From positions 27,139-91,138 of the forward strand of contig DBQY01000015.1 of the NCBI GenBank assembly GCA_002305805.1: a stretch of 64,000 nt of DNA, read 5' to 3'. The translations under genes and the position numbers were made by a program. Positions 8,751-17,307 of this stretch are shown in pieces. The notes beneath the pieces are model-generated. The model was not told where the DNA came from and did not search any database. It saw only the letters and a list, made by a program, of their open reading frames with translations. The stretch comes from Atopobium sp. UBA1382. Its GTDB lineage: Bacteria > Actinomycetota > Coriobacteriia > Coriobacteriales > Atopobiaceae. Every line of letters starts with the position of its first letter. The first letter of the stretch is position 1.

Positions 8751-8759
8751 AAGAGGACG

Positions 8760-9791
8760 TCACTCCACTTGCTTCTTGCGCGCCAGAACGATGCTCTGGA
8801 TGACGAGGAACAGGCAGATCATCGCAGCGACGGTGATCTTGGCCCACCATGCGTCGGAGAAGCCGGCGGAGGAGACGATGTTCTGGATGGTGCCCAGGGA
8901 CAGGACACCGAAGAACGTGCCGATGATGTTACCCACGCCACCGGAGAGCATCGTGCCGCCGATGATGGACGCCGCGATGGCGTTCATCTCCATGCCGTCC
9001 GCGTTGGTGACGGCACCGGAGGCGGAGTGCATGATGTAGACGTAGCCAGCGATGCCGGCGAGCACGCCGCTGATCAGGTGCGCGAGGAACAGCGAGCGCT
9101 TGGTGTTGATGCCGAGCATGAGGGCGCTCTGGCGGTTGCCGCCAAGGGCGTAGAAGCTGCGGCCCAGGCTCGTCCAGCGCAGCATCACGAAGGCCAGGAC
9201 CACGAGGACGAGCGCCACGGCAACGCCAATCTCCATGTAGGCCGGGGTGAAGTTGCCGGAGTTGTTGATCGACCCCAGGAACGGAATCGTGATGCGGGTG
9301 TCCTTGAGGGCGAGGAACGCAGCGTTCTCCACGTTGAAGGGCTCAGCGTGGATGATCGTGGTCAGGCCGCGGGCGAAGAACATGCCGGCGAGCGTGACGA
9401 TGAACGGCTGAATCTCCAGATACGCCACCAGGAAGCCCTGGACCACGCCAAACGCCAGGCCGATGCCGAGCGAGATGAGCAGCGCGGTCATGGGGTCGCC
9501 GCCCATGTAGTCAAGGTTCACGGCACAGCACATGGTGACGAGTCCGACGACGCCGCCGACGGAGATGTCGATGCTGCCGCAGATCATGACGATGGAGAGG
9601 CCGATGGCCGTGATGATGAGCGACGCGTTGGTGTTGAGGATGTTGAAGAACGTCTGCCACCTCAGGAAGCCGCGGCCGAGGCCGAACATGGCGAAGAGGT
9701 ACATGGCGGCGAAGACGACGATCGTGATGGTAAGCAGGAGGTTGGTGTCCGTGATGCTGCGCTTACCGACAGCCTTCTTGAGCTCTGCCAT
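8760..9791 (-). CDS. yjfF: Furanose-type sugar ABC transporter permease (YjfF-like)
   Basis: A 343-residue BPD_transp_2 permease starting MAELKKAVGKRSITDTNLLL. The start at 9791 is chosen because its ribosome site (GAGGTGG) lies in the end of the preceding gene, one base after that gene's stop; a longer frame upstream overlaps the previous gene. Family marks include MICGSIDISVGGVVGL near 80-95 and NRQSALMLGINTKRSLFLAH near 215-235. It is the last gene of a ytfQ-ytfR-ytfT-yjfF-ordered operon. In E. coli that system imports galactofuranose; related systems import arabinofuranose, L-arabinose or fructose, so the substrate here is inferred only as a pentose/furanose. Confidence 0.88.
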   Translation of the reverse strand: MAELKKAVGKRSITDTNLLLTITIVVFAAMYLFAMFGLGRGFLRWQTFFNILNTNASLIITAIGLSIVMICGSIDISVGGVVGLVTMCCAVNLDYMGGDPMTALLISLGIGLAFGVVQGFLVAYLEIQPFIVTLAGMFFARGLTTIIHAEPFNVENAAFLALKDTRITIPFLGSINNSGNFTPAYMEIGVAVALVLVVLAFVMLRWTSLGRSFYALGGNRQSALMLGINTKRSLFLAHLISGVLAGIAGYVYIMHSASGAVTNADGMEMNAIAASIIGGTMLSGGVGNIIGTFFGVLSLGTIQNIVSSAGFSDAWWAKITVAAMICLFLVIQSIVLARKKQVE

Positions 9792-9792
9792 C

Positions 9793-10893
9793 TTACTTTG
9801 CCACCTCCACTTCGGTCTGCTTGGGGCTACGGAACTTCTTCCAGAGCGCGGAGAGCTTGTTGCGCACGATCGGCGCACTCAGAACCACGAGCAGGATGAC
9901 GACGACAGCCTTGTACGCCGGAAGGGCGGCGGAGGCGACGTTGAACTTATAGAGCGTGGTGGTGAGGAACTGGATGACGTAGGCGCCGAGGATGGAGGAA
10001 CCCATGTTGAACTTGCCGCCGGAGAGCGCGTTGCCGCCCAGGGCGACGGCGAGGATGGCGTCCATCTCGATATCGGCCGCGATCGTCTGGTAGTTGATCG
10101 TGGAGATGCGGCTCACCTTGATGAGAGCGGCAACGGCCACGCACACACCGAGGATGACGAAGGTCAGCCACTTGATGAACGTGGGGTTGAGGCCGTTCAG
10201 GCGAGCGGCGCGCTCGTTGATGCCCACGGACTGGACGTAGAGGCCCAGGCTCGTGAACTTGAGCACGAGGAAGATGACCACGATGCAGGCGGCAGCGATG
10301 AAGACCGGCGTCGGAATGGGAATGCCGGGAATGAACCCGCCGAAGATGCCAAAGCCGGAGTCCGTGGGGATGATCGGAAGCGCGTTGTTGTTGATCCAGG
10401 CGGCGATGGAGCGGCCGGCGGTGTAGAGGATCAGCGTGGCGACCATCGGCTGGACCTTGAAGACCGCGACCATGACGCCGTTGAAGGCACCGCAGAGCAT
10501 GGCGACGAGCACGCCAACGATGAAGGCGACGATGAACGGGGTCGTGATGGCCTCAGGCCGCATGTTGCCACCGCAGAGCACGGCAAGCATCGCGGAGCCG
10601 GCGACGGCGATCGTCGCGCCGACGGAGATGTCCTGGCCGCCCGTAGCAGCCGTGACCAGCGTCATGCCGATGGCCAGGATCGCGAGCTCGGAGCCGTTGT
10701 TGAGAATGGAAATCAGCTGGCCCGAGAGGACCGGGTTGCCCGCGCTGTCCTGGCCCATGGAGATGGCGAAGAACGACGGGTCGGCAATGAGGTTGAACAC
10801 GACCAGCGCGAGAAGCGCCGCGATCGGGATAATCATCTGGCTGTGAAGGAGCTTCCTGAAGAAGCTGTCGTCCTGGTTCTTCTCGATCGTCAC
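9793..10893 (-). CDS. ytfT: Furanose-type sugar ABC transporter permease (YtfT-like)
   Basis: A 366-residue membrane protein of the BPD_transp_2 family. The segment GGQDISVGATIAVAGSAMLA near 115-135 and the loop GINERAARLNGLNP near 230 are typical of YtfT and related CUT2 permeases. Its start ATG overlaps the stop codon of the ATPase gene in an ATGA junction at 10890-10893, so translation is coupled. The C-terminal tail KFRSPKQTEVEVAK is cytoplasmic. It should form a heterodimer with the YjfF-like permease. Confidence 0.9.
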   Translation of the reverse strand: MTIEKNQDDSFFRKLLHSQMIIPIAALLALVVFNLIADPSFFAISMGQDSAGNPVLSGQLISILNNGSELAILAIGMTLVTAATGGQDISVGATIAVAGSAMLAVLCGGNMRPEAITTPFIVAFIVGVLVAMLCGAFNGVMVAVFKVQPMVATLILYTAGRSIAAWINNNALPIIPTDSGFGIFGGFIPGIPIPTPVFIAAACIVVIFLVLKFTSLGLYVQSVGINERAARLNGLNPTFIKWLTFVILGVCVAVAALIKVSRISTINYQTIAADIEMDAILAVALGGNALSGGKFNMGSSILGAYVIQFLTTTLYKFNVASAALPAYKAVVVILLVVLSAPIVRNKLSALWKKFRSPKQTEVEVAK

Positions 10894-12407
10894 TTTGCCT
10901 CACCTCCCGCAATGGTGCTCATGATCTTGTTCTGGTTGAGGTCGGAGCCCGTGAGCTCGCCGACGACGTGACGGTCGCGCATGACGACGAGGCGCGAGCA
11001 GGTGCGGATCATCTCGTCGAGCTCAGAGGAGATGAACGTGACGCTCATGCCCTCGGAGGCGAGCTGGAGCACCAGCTTCTGGATGTCGACCTTGGTACCG
11101 ATGTCGATGCCGCGCGTGGGCTCGTCGAGGATCAGGTAGTCCGGGTGCGTGAAGAGCCAGCGCGCCAGGATGACCTTCTGCTGGTTGCCGCCCGAGAGCG
11201 ACGCGATCGGCGTGTCGGCAGAGGCCGTCTTGATGTCGAGGAGCTTGATGTACTCGTCGGCGATCTTGTAGGTCTCGGCCTTGGAGAAGGGCTTCATGAA
11301 GCCGCGGAGCACCTGGGCGGCGAGGATGATGTTCTCTCGCACCGAGAGGTCGCCGATGATGCCGTCGCCCTTGCGGTCCTCGGGCAGGTAGGCGATGCCG
11401 TTCTTCATGGCGTCGAGCGGCTTGGCAATCTTGGTGTCCTTGCCGGACTTCTTGACCTTGCCGCCGGTGACGTGGTCGGCACCAAAGATGGCCCGCACGC
11501 ACTCGGAACGGCCGGAGCCGAGAAGACCCGTGAAGCCCGTGACCTCGCCCTTCTTGATGTGGAAGTCGAAGGGGTAGACGGCCGCGTTGCTCTTGAGGCC
11601 CTCGGCCTCGTAGACGAGCTCCTCGGCGTCGTCGCCGGAGTAGGTGGTGTAGTCGCCCTTGATGTCGGCCATGTCGTCCATCTGCTTGCCCAGCATGGCG
11701 GCGACGAGGTCGACGCGCGGCATCTTCTCGATCTCGTACTCACCGACGAGCTGGCCGTCACGCATGACCGTGATGCGGTCGCAGATCTCATAGACCTGAT
11801 CGAGGAAGTGCGTGACGAAGATGATGCCGACGCCACGGTCCTTGAGCTGGCGCATCATGCCAAAGAGCTTCTCGACCTCGGACTCGTCGAGCGACGAGGT
11901 GGGCTCGTCGAGGATGAGGACCTTGCAGTCCATGTCCACCGCGCGGGCGATGGCAACCATCTGCTGCATGGCGATCGAGCAGCTGCCGAGCTGCTGCTTC
12001 GCGCTCACCGGGATGCCGAGGTTCTGGAGGATGGCGTCCGCGTCGGCGTACATCTTCCGCCAGTTCTCGGTCCTCTTGTGGCCTCGGCCGATGTACATGT
12101 TCTCCGCCACCGTGAGGTTGGGGCAGAGCGTAATCTCCTGATACACCGTGGCGATGCCCAAATCCTGGGCGTCCTGCGGCGAGCGGATGGAGACGGCGCC
12201 GTCGTTACCCTGGAGGTAGATGTCTCCGCCGTCCTTCTCGTAAACGCCGGTCAGGACCTTGATGAGCGTGGACTTGCCCGCGCCGTTCTCGCCCATGAGG
12301 GCGTGGACCTCGCCAGGGCGGAGTGTGAAGTCGACGTTCTGCAGGGCCCTCACGCCAGGGAAGTACTTGCAGATGCCGCGCATCTCAACAAGATGATTCT
12401 CGTTCAC
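10890..12407 (-). CDS. ytfR: Furanose-type sugar ABC transporter, tandem ATPase (YtfR-like)
   Basis: A 505-residue double ABC ATPase. Domain one has Walker A GENGAGKST near 40, signature-like CSIAMQQMV near 145 and Walker B ILDEPTSSLD near 165. Domain two has GLLGSGRSE near 290, signature LSGGNQQK near 405 and Walker B LILDEPTRGID near 430. It starts with GTG behind a full AAGGAGG site. The gene is followed without a gap by the two permease genes and is separated from the binding-protein gene by a strong hairpin. Best matched in organisation to YtfR of the galactofuranose importer. Confidence 0.92.
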   Translation of the reverse strand: MNENHLVEMRGICKYFPGVRALQNVDFTLRPGEVHALMGENGAGKSTLIKVLTGVYEKDGGDIYLQGNDGAVSIRSPQDAQDLGIATVYQEITLCPNLTVAENMYIGRGHKRTENWRKMYADADAILQNLGIPVSAKQQLGSCSIAMQQMVAIARAVDMDCKVLILDEPTSSLDESEVEKLFGMMRQLKDRGVGIIFVTHFLDQVYEICDRITVMRDGQLVGEYEIEKMPRVDLVAAMLGKQMDDMADIKGDYTTYSGDDAEELVYEAEGLKSNAAVYPFDFHIKKGEVTGFTGLLGSGRSECVRAIFGADHVTGGKVKKSGKDTKIAKPLDAMKNGIAYLPEDRKGDGIIGDLSVRENIILAAQVLRGFMKPFSKAETYKIADEYIKLLDIKTASADTPIASLSGGNQQKVILARWLFTHPDYLILDEPTRGIDIGTKVDIQKLVLQLASEGMSVTFISSELDEMIRTCSRLVVMRDRHVVGELTGSDLNQNKIMSTIAGGEAK

Positions 12408-12432
12408 CGGTAGTTCACCTCCTTGTCAATGG

Positions 12433-12478
12433 GGAGGGGCACGGCACCGACGTTCTGTCAGTTGCGCCGTGCCCCTCC
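12433..12478 (-). promoter_or_regulatory. Strong hairpin between ytfQ-type and ytfR-type genes
   Basis: GGAGGGGCACGGC (12433-12445) and GCCGTGCCCCTCC (12466-12478) form a perfect 13-bp stem with a 20-nt loop. It sits directly after the binding-protein gene and lacks a U-run, as expected for an mRNA-stabilising or partial-termination element that sets subunit ratios. Confidence 0.65.
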
Positions 12479-12513
12479 GAGCGATCATTCAGCCATGAGG
12501 CTATCGACTGGGC

Positions 12514-13518
12514 TTAGATGCCGTTCTCGTCGATGTACTCCTGGGTGATGGTGTCGCAGTCGGCGTAGCCCTCCTCCATGATGACGGTCTTCTCGGCAAC
12601 CTCGCCACCGGACTCGAGGGTGTTGATGATGTCGAGGATCGTGGAAGCCTGGTAGGGGTTGCACTGACCGTCGTAGTTCCAGCGGCCGGCCATGACCTCC
12701 TCGAGGGCCCAGGTGTTGTGGTCGAAGCCCATGATGATGACGTCGCCATCCTTGCCGTGGGTGATGCCGGCGGCGTCGAGGGCGGCCACGGCACCCTTGG
12801 CCATGTCGTCGTTCTCGGCGTAGATGACGTTGAAGGACTGGCCGGAGTCGATCACGGACTGGGTGATCTGCTGGGCGGTCTCGGCGTTCCAGTCGGCGGT
12901 CTGCTGGACGACGAGGTTCCAGCCGTTGGCGGCAACGGCCTCGTCAAGGGCGCCGGTGCGGCCGACCTGGGCAGCAGAGCCCATGACGCCCTGGATGTGG
13001 ATGATGTTGTACTCGTCGAGGCCCTGGTCGGTCAGCCAGTCGACGGCCGTCTGGCCCTCGGCGTCCATGTCGGAGACGACGGCGGCCACATAGAGGCTCT
13101 CGTCGGCGTCGACGACGCGGTCGAAGAGGATCGTCTGGGTGCCGGCGTCCTTGGCGTCCTGGAGCGGGGTGTCCCAGCCGGCGGTGTCGGCGGCGGAGAC
13201 GAGCAGGTACTTCACGCCGTTCTGGATGAACTGCTGCGCGGAGGCGATCTGCTCCTCGTTCTTCATGCTGTAGGCGAACTCGGCGGCGAAGCCGTTCTCC
13301 TCGGTGAAGGTCTCCTTCATGTCCTTGTCGTTGGCGGTACGGTAGCCGGACTCGTTCGGGTCGTTGTTGATGATGCCGACGGAGATGAGCTCGCCACCGG
13401 TGCTCTCGGAGCCACCGTCATCGGTGGTCGCGGCACCGCCGCCACCGCCGCAGCCGACGAGAGCGAGCGTGCCACCGGCAAGACCGGCGCCCTTCAGAAA
13501 GTTCCTTCTCGAGATCAT
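12514..13518 (-). CDS. ytfQ: Furanose/pentose ABC transporter substrate-binding lipoprotein (YtfQ-like)
   Basis: A 334-residue exported binding protein. MISRRNFLKGAGLAGGTLAL plus VGC gives a Tat motif and lipobox. The mature part matches YtfQ-type proteins: ESGYRTANDKDMKETF, YLLVSAADTAGWDTPLQDAK and FNVIYAENDDMAKGAVAALD correspond closely to the ligand-pocket segments of the galactofuranose binder. The start at 13518 puts the signal peptide at residue 1; a longer frame reaching 13596 would run into the operator. It is the first gene of the second sugar operon. Substrate is inferred (galactofuranose, arabinofuranose or L-arabinose). Confidence 0.9.
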   Translation of the reverse strand: MISRRNFLKGAGLAGGTLALVGCGGGGGAATTDDGGSESTGGELISVGIINNDPNESGYRTANDKDMKETFTEENGFAAEFAYSMKNEEQIASAQQFIQNGVKYLLVSAADTAGWDTPLQDAKDAGTQTILFDRVVDADESLYVAAVVSDMDAEGQTAVDWLTDQGLDEYNIIHIQGVMGSAAQVGRTGALDEAVAANGWNLVVQQTADWNAETAQQITQSVIDSGQSFNVIYAENDDMAKGAVAALDAAGITHGKDGDVIIMGFDHNTWALEEVMAGRWNYDGQCNPYQASTILDIINTLESGGEVAEKTVIMEEGYADCDTITQEYIDENGI

Positions 13519-13576
13519 GTCCCTTTCCCCTTCCTGTAACGCACTACATACCTGTCTTGCGACAGCTAACGGACCA

Positions 13577-13605
13577 TAAGTAAACAATGGAGTCATGTTT
13601 ACTTA
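13577..13605. promoter_or_regulatory. Operator candidate of the ytfQRT-yjfF operon
   Basis: TAAGTAAACA (13577-13586) and TGTTTACTTA (13596-13605) are perfect inverted arms with a 9-nt spacer, 59 bp upstream of the binding-protein start. It is the twin of the arabinose-operon site at 8298-8326. Confidence 0.7.
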
Positions 13606-13925
13606 GTAGCTGAACTCAAGGCGCTTGTTTTGGTCTGGGACCTGGGCGCCCTCTGTGCCGTCACACGTACGATTACCTTGCTGTTTGAACCGGCATAAGC
13701 TAGCAGGTATCAAACTGGTATTTACCTGGATGCCTAAGCACATCCAGATACGGCACAGTTTTTCCGTATGCGGGTTGTCACTGGTCTAGTTTTACGCCTT
13801 GCTTACAGGCGTGCCGTTCCCTACTCCGCCGAGCGGCTCGTTATCTCCTGTAAGCGGACTGTTTAGTAATTGTTTACATGCTTTTCAATGATTCTTTGAG
13901 AGAATGTTTAGATATGTTTAGGACG
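13606..13925. other. Intergenic region upstream of the second sugar operon
   Basis: No gene is visible. It holds an inverted repeat GTTTGA/TCAAAC (13683-13715), a second one ATACGG/CCGTAT (13748-13769), and TGTTTA repeats at 13860, 13871, 13905 and 13915. The last two form a 17-nt block nearly identical to 8632-8648 before the arabinose operon. It also separates coaX (same strand) from the transporter genes; no convincing terminator for coaX was found. Confidence 0.6.
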
Positions 13926-14711
13926 TTAGCCCCTCTGGTTGGCCTTCCAGAGACTCCAAAGCCCTCGCAGGGTGAGCGACTCGTCTACCTGCGTCTCGTG
14001 CCGAAGGAGCGGCCTCAGCGCCCGGGCCCCCTCGCCCGTCAGGATGACCGGGGCGTCGATGTCCATCTCGGCCGCAATCGCGTCCAGCAAACCGTCGATG
14101 CGCGCAACCTCGCCGAGCACCACACCCGACTCCATCGCCGCGCGAGTGCTGCGCCCCACGACGGAGGCGGGTGCCCGGAGCTCTATCTGGGGAAGCCGCG
14201 CAGCGGCCTCGCTGAGGGACCGGGCCCCAAGGGCGATGCCGGGGGCGATGATTCCGCCCGCGAACGCACCGGCCTCATCCACGACTTCGAAATTAGTGGT
14301 CGTTCCCAGATCGACCACGACGACGGGAGCGCCGTAACTCTCCCGGGCGGCAACCACGTCCGCAACGCGGTCGGCACCAATCTCCGAGGGGTCGTCGTAG
14401 CGCATGCGCACGCCGGTCCTGAGGCCGGGACCCACCACGAGCGGCCGCGTATCGCAGGCGCGCGCAAGCGCCTCGCGCCAGACATCGGAGAGCGTAGGCA
14501 CCACGCAGCCAAGGATGGCGCCCCCGAGTGCCTGGACCCCCATCGTACGGAGAATATCAACGAGTCTGAGCCACGCCTCGTCGGCAGTAAGGTACGCCGG
14601 CGTCGTGAGCTTCCAGTCCCCCGCGAGGTTCTTGTCGTCAAAGAGGCCGAGCCTCGTCACCGTGTTGCCAACGTCGACGGCAAGCACGTTCTTCTCGGCA
14701 ACGCTTCCCAT
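13926..14711 (-). CDS. coaX: Type III pantothenate kinase
   Basis: A 261-residue ASKHA-fold kinase that makes 4'-phosphopantothenate, the first step of coenzyme A synthesis. Visible motifs are the phosphate-binding DVGNTVTRLGLF near 14-25, the GADRVADVVAARE segment near 108, the second phosphate loop VDLGTTTNFEVVD near 128-140 and GGIIAPGI near 147, all typical of CoaX rather than CoaA. Length is normal for the family. It is divergent from the OPT transporter gene and not obviously part of an operon. Confidence 0.95.
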   Translation of the reverse strand: MGSVAEKNVLAVDVGNTVTRLGLFDDKNLAGDWKLTTPAYLTADEAWLRLVDILRTMGVQALGGAILGCVVPTLSDVWREALARACDTRPLVVGPGLRTGVRMRYDDPSEIGADRVADVVAARESYGAPVVVVDLGTTTNFEVVDEAGAFAGGIIAPGIALGARSLSEAAARLPQIELRAPASVVGRSTRAAMESGVVLGEVARIDGLLDAIAAEMDIDAPVILTGEGARALRPLLRHETQVDESLTLRGLWSLWKANQRG

Positions 14712-14751
14712 GGGACCCCCGAAACTCGTCTACCTTTTCTCGCGTTCTCTA

Positions 14752-14757
14752 TATACT
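14752..14757 (+). promoter_or_regulatory. Possible -10 element in the coaX/OPT divergent promoter region
   Basis: TATACT lies in an AT-rich patch (14745-14762) 64 bp before the OPT start codon. No good -35 is seen 17 bp upstream. A small CTCCCC/GGGGGAG hairpin (about 14781-14802) follows in the leader. Confidence 0.3.
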
Positions 14758-14820
14758 GTATCAGTCCATGCCGTAACCCGACTCCCCACCGAGGGGGAGC
14801 GGATATACGAAGGAGCACAT

Positions 14821-16470
14821 ATGAGCGAGCAGGGCTCTCGCGCCGCTTGGCGCGGGCAGCTGAGCCCCGTGGGCATTGCCATCGGGTGCCTTGGCTGCGT
14901 CATCATCACGGCGTCTTCGGTCTACACCGCCCTCAAGATGGGCGCACTGCCGTGGCCAACCATCTTCACTTCCATCGTCGCGCTGTTTTTGCTGAGGGCC
15001 TTTGGGCACCGCAGCCTTAACGAGGCCAACGTCACGCAGATCGTGATGTCGGCCGGCTCCATGGTGGCCGGCGGCCTTGCCTTCACCATCCCCGGCATCT
15101 GGATGCTCGGCCTCGCTGACGAGGTGAGCTGGGTCGAGATGCTCGTCGTAGCGCTCTCCGGCACACTTCTGGGCCTCGTGTGCACCGCAGCGATCCGCAG
15201 GCGCTTCGTGGACGAGTCCGACCTCGAGTACCCCATCGGCACCGCCGCGGCCGAGACCCTCATGGCCACCGAGACGGGTGGCGTCACCGGCAAGCGGCTC
15301 TTTGGCTCCATGGGTCTCGCCGGTCTGTGGTGCGTGACGCGTGACGCCCTGGGATGGATGCCCACGCTCGTGGCGCAGCTCCCCATCCCCGGCGTGAGCT
15401 TTGCGATCTACAACTCCCCGCAGATGCTCTCCGTGGGTTTTCTCGTAGGCGGCTTTGCCGTGGCGTTCTGGTTCTTGGGCGCGCTCGTGGGCAACTTCGG
15501 CATCATCGTGGGCGGATCCTCCGCGGGCCTCTGGGACGTGACGACGGCTCAGGGCATCGTTTCCAGCTTGGGCATGGGCCTCATGATGGGATCTGGAATC
15601 GGCGTTGTCCTGAAGGACATCCTGCCGCACGCGGCGCATGTGCTGCGCGGCAAGCGCTCTGCCGGTGAGGCGGCGGCGAACTCCGGCTGGAGCCGCCTCG
15701 AGCGCGGTACGCTCGCCCTCATGGTTGCTGCCGCGGCTCTGCTCGTGTGCATCGGGCTGGGCCTAGGGCCGGTCGTGGCCGTGGCCGTGGTGCTTCTCGC
15801 CTTTGTGACCACGATCATGAGCGCGCAGTCCGTGGGCCAGACCGGCATCGACCCCATGGAGATCTTCGGTCTGATCGTGCTTCTCGCCGTGGCGGCGTTC
15901 TCCAGCGCAAGCCAGGTGCAGCTCTTCTACGTTGCCGGCGTTGTGGCCGTGGCGTGCGGCCTTGCCGGCGACGTCATGAGCGACTTCAAGACCGGCGCCA
16001 TCATCGGCACGAGCCCGCGCGCCATGTGGATGGGCCAGGCGGTTGGCGCGCTGCTGGGCACCGTCGTTGCCGTGGCCGTACTGGTCACGCTGTTCTCCGC
16101 CTACGGGCCGGGCGCCTTTGGGTCCGGGCAGATGTTTGTCTCCGCACAGGCGAGCGTGGTGGCAACGATGGTCTCCGGCATCCCGAGCGTGCCGGGCTTT
16201 GTGATCGGGCTTCTGGGCGGCATCGCGCTCTACTGGGCGGGGCTGCCGGCGATGATGTTTGGCCTGGGCGTCTACCTGCCGTTCTACATGTCGCTCACCG
16301 CCACGCTCGGCGCGGTCGTGCGATGGGTCTACGAGCGCGTCTGCAGGGCGCGCGGCGTTGCCGATTCCGAGGAGAAAGGCGTAGTCGTGGCGTCCGGCGT
16401 GCTCGGCGGCGAGTCGATCGTGGGCGTAGTGATTGCGCTGGCAAGCGTGGTAGGCGGACTTACGGCGTAG
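14821..16470 (+). CDS. OPT-family oligopeptide/metal-chelate transporter
   Basis: A 549-residue polytopic membrane protein of the oligopeptide transporter (OPT) family. The segment SDLEYPIGTAAAETLMATE near 136-155 carries the family's conserved YPxGxAxAE-type motif, and about 14 hydrophobic stretches can be counted. Bacterial OPT members are proposed to import small peptides or metal-siderophore complexes by proton symport; the substrate here is not known. The ATG at 14821 has an AAGGAG ribosome site. It converges with the fructosamine-kinase gene with only 9 bp between them. Confidence 0.88.
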   Translation: MSEQGSRAAWRGQLSPVGIAIGCLGCVIITASSVYTALKMGALPWPTIFTSIVALFLLRAFGHRSLNEANVTQIVMSAGSMVAGGLAFTIPGIWMLGLADEVSWVEMLVVALSGTLLGLVCTAAIRRRFVDESDLEYPIGTAAAETLMATETGGVTGKRLFGSMGLAGLWCVTRDALGWMPTLVAQLPIPGVSFAIYNSPQMLSVGFLVGGFAVAFWFLGALVGNFGIIVGGSSAGLWDVTTAQGIVSSLGMGLMMGSGIGVVLKDILPHAAHVLRGKRSAGEAAANSGWSRLERGTLALMVAAAALLVCIGLGLGPVVAVAVVLLAFVTTIMSAQSVGQTGIDPMEIFGLIVLLAVAAFSSASQVQLFYVAGVVAVACGLAGDVMSDFKTGAIIGTSPRAMWMGQAVGALLGTVVAVAVLVTLFSAYGPGAFGSGQMFVSAQASVVATMVSGIPSVPGFVIGLLGGIALYWAGLPAMMFGLGVYLPFYMSLTATLGAVVRWVYERVCRARGVADSEEKGVVVASGVLGGESIVGVVIALASVVGGLTA

Positions 16471-16479
16471 AACCCCGGC

Positions 16480-17292
16480 TCACGCATAACGACGTGCCAT
16501 CACGACGGTCTCGTCGAGATACCAACTCCCGAAGAGGACGCAGTGCAGGAGCAGCGGAGCCAGCTGGTGTAGGCCGACGCGCTCGCGCCAGCCGTCCGCG
16601 AGCGGCGAGGCCTCGTCGTAGCCGCGGAGCACCTCTTCGAGAAAGGGGTACCCAAATAGCGCGAGCATGGCAAGGTCGGTCTCCGCGTGTCCGCCGTAGA
16701 CCATCGGATCTATGAGGACGCCGCCGGTGGGCGACGCGAGATCCGCATCCCAGAGCACGTTGCCCGCCCAAAGGTCGCCATGAAGTCGGGCACAGAAGAC
16801 GCCGGCATCTCGAACGAGCTGCGGCTGCGGGACATCGAACTCCCCTGCCGCGAGGCGTGATGCCACGCGATCGAAGATTGCCAGCTCGGACGGACCAAAG
16901 TCGCCCCGATCGACGAGTGCGCGCACGTAGTTCATGAGACGGTGCTCCGCAAAGAAGGCGCCCCAGCTCGCCGGAGCCTCTTCTCGTGCGACGTAAGGCG
17001 TTTTGGCACGACCGCACCAGGGACTCCCGGACCAACCGTCCGGGGCACATCCATACCAGCGCCCGCCTGCAGCATGCGTGCGTGCCAGCGCGGCGCCAAT
17101 GCGCCGCGCGGCCGCGGCGGACGGCGCGCCCGTGGCCACGCGTTCCTCCACAAGCTCGTCCTCGGTGACGCTTAGCACGCGCACCACGCGAATGCCACCC
17201 GCCGGCTCCGCCTCGGCGAGCCAGCGCAGCGCCGCCGCCTCACCGGGAAGGTTGTCCCCATACCCGGCTGTCTTCACGAACGTCTCTGCCAC
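16480..17292 (-). CDS. Fructosamine kinase family protein
   Basis: About 270 residues of the fructosamine/ketosamine-3-kinase family (aminoglycoside-phosphotransferase fold). The catalytic loop LHGDLWAGNVLW and the metal-binding LIDPMVYGGHAETDLAM are clear, as is the C-terminal HQLAPLLLH. The family repairs glycated amines by phosphorylating the sugar so that it falls off. A longer frame starts at 17331 (MSHGRRFCSI), but those residues are encoded by a copy of the 40-bp-spaced repeat described at 17308-17533, so I prefer the GTG at 17292 (VAETFVKTAG), where homology begins. The alternative start remains possible. Confidence 0.85.
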   Translation of the reverse strand: MAETFVKTAGYGDNLPGEAAALRWLAEAEPAGGIRVVRVLSVTEDELVEERVATGAPSAAAARRIGAALARTHAAGGRWYGCAPDGWSGSPWCGRAKTPYVAREEAPASWGAFFAEHRLMNYVRALVDRGDFGPSELAIFDRVASRLAAGEFDVPQPQLVRDAGVFCARLHGDLWAGNVLWDADLASPTGGVLIDPMVYGGHAETDLAMLALFGYPFLEEVLRGYDEASPLADGWRERVGLHQLAPLLLHCVLFGSWYLDETVVMARRYA

Positions 17293-17307
17293 CGCATCCC
17301 CAATCGA

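Larger units (their letters stand above)
8258..8759. other. Intergenic region between the two sugar operons: promoter region of the arabinose operon
   Basis: This 502-bp AT-richer stretch holds no gene. It contains a perfect spaced palindrome (8298-8326), a second inverted repeat (8417-8460), scattered GTAAACG or GTTTACG half-sites (8499-8505, 8546-8552, 8567-8573, the last two 21 bp apart), three 10-bp-phased TGTTTA repeats (8623-8648), and the terminator of the upstream operon (8680-8750). It is the only plausible promoter region for the genes at 8257 and below. Confidence 0.7.
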
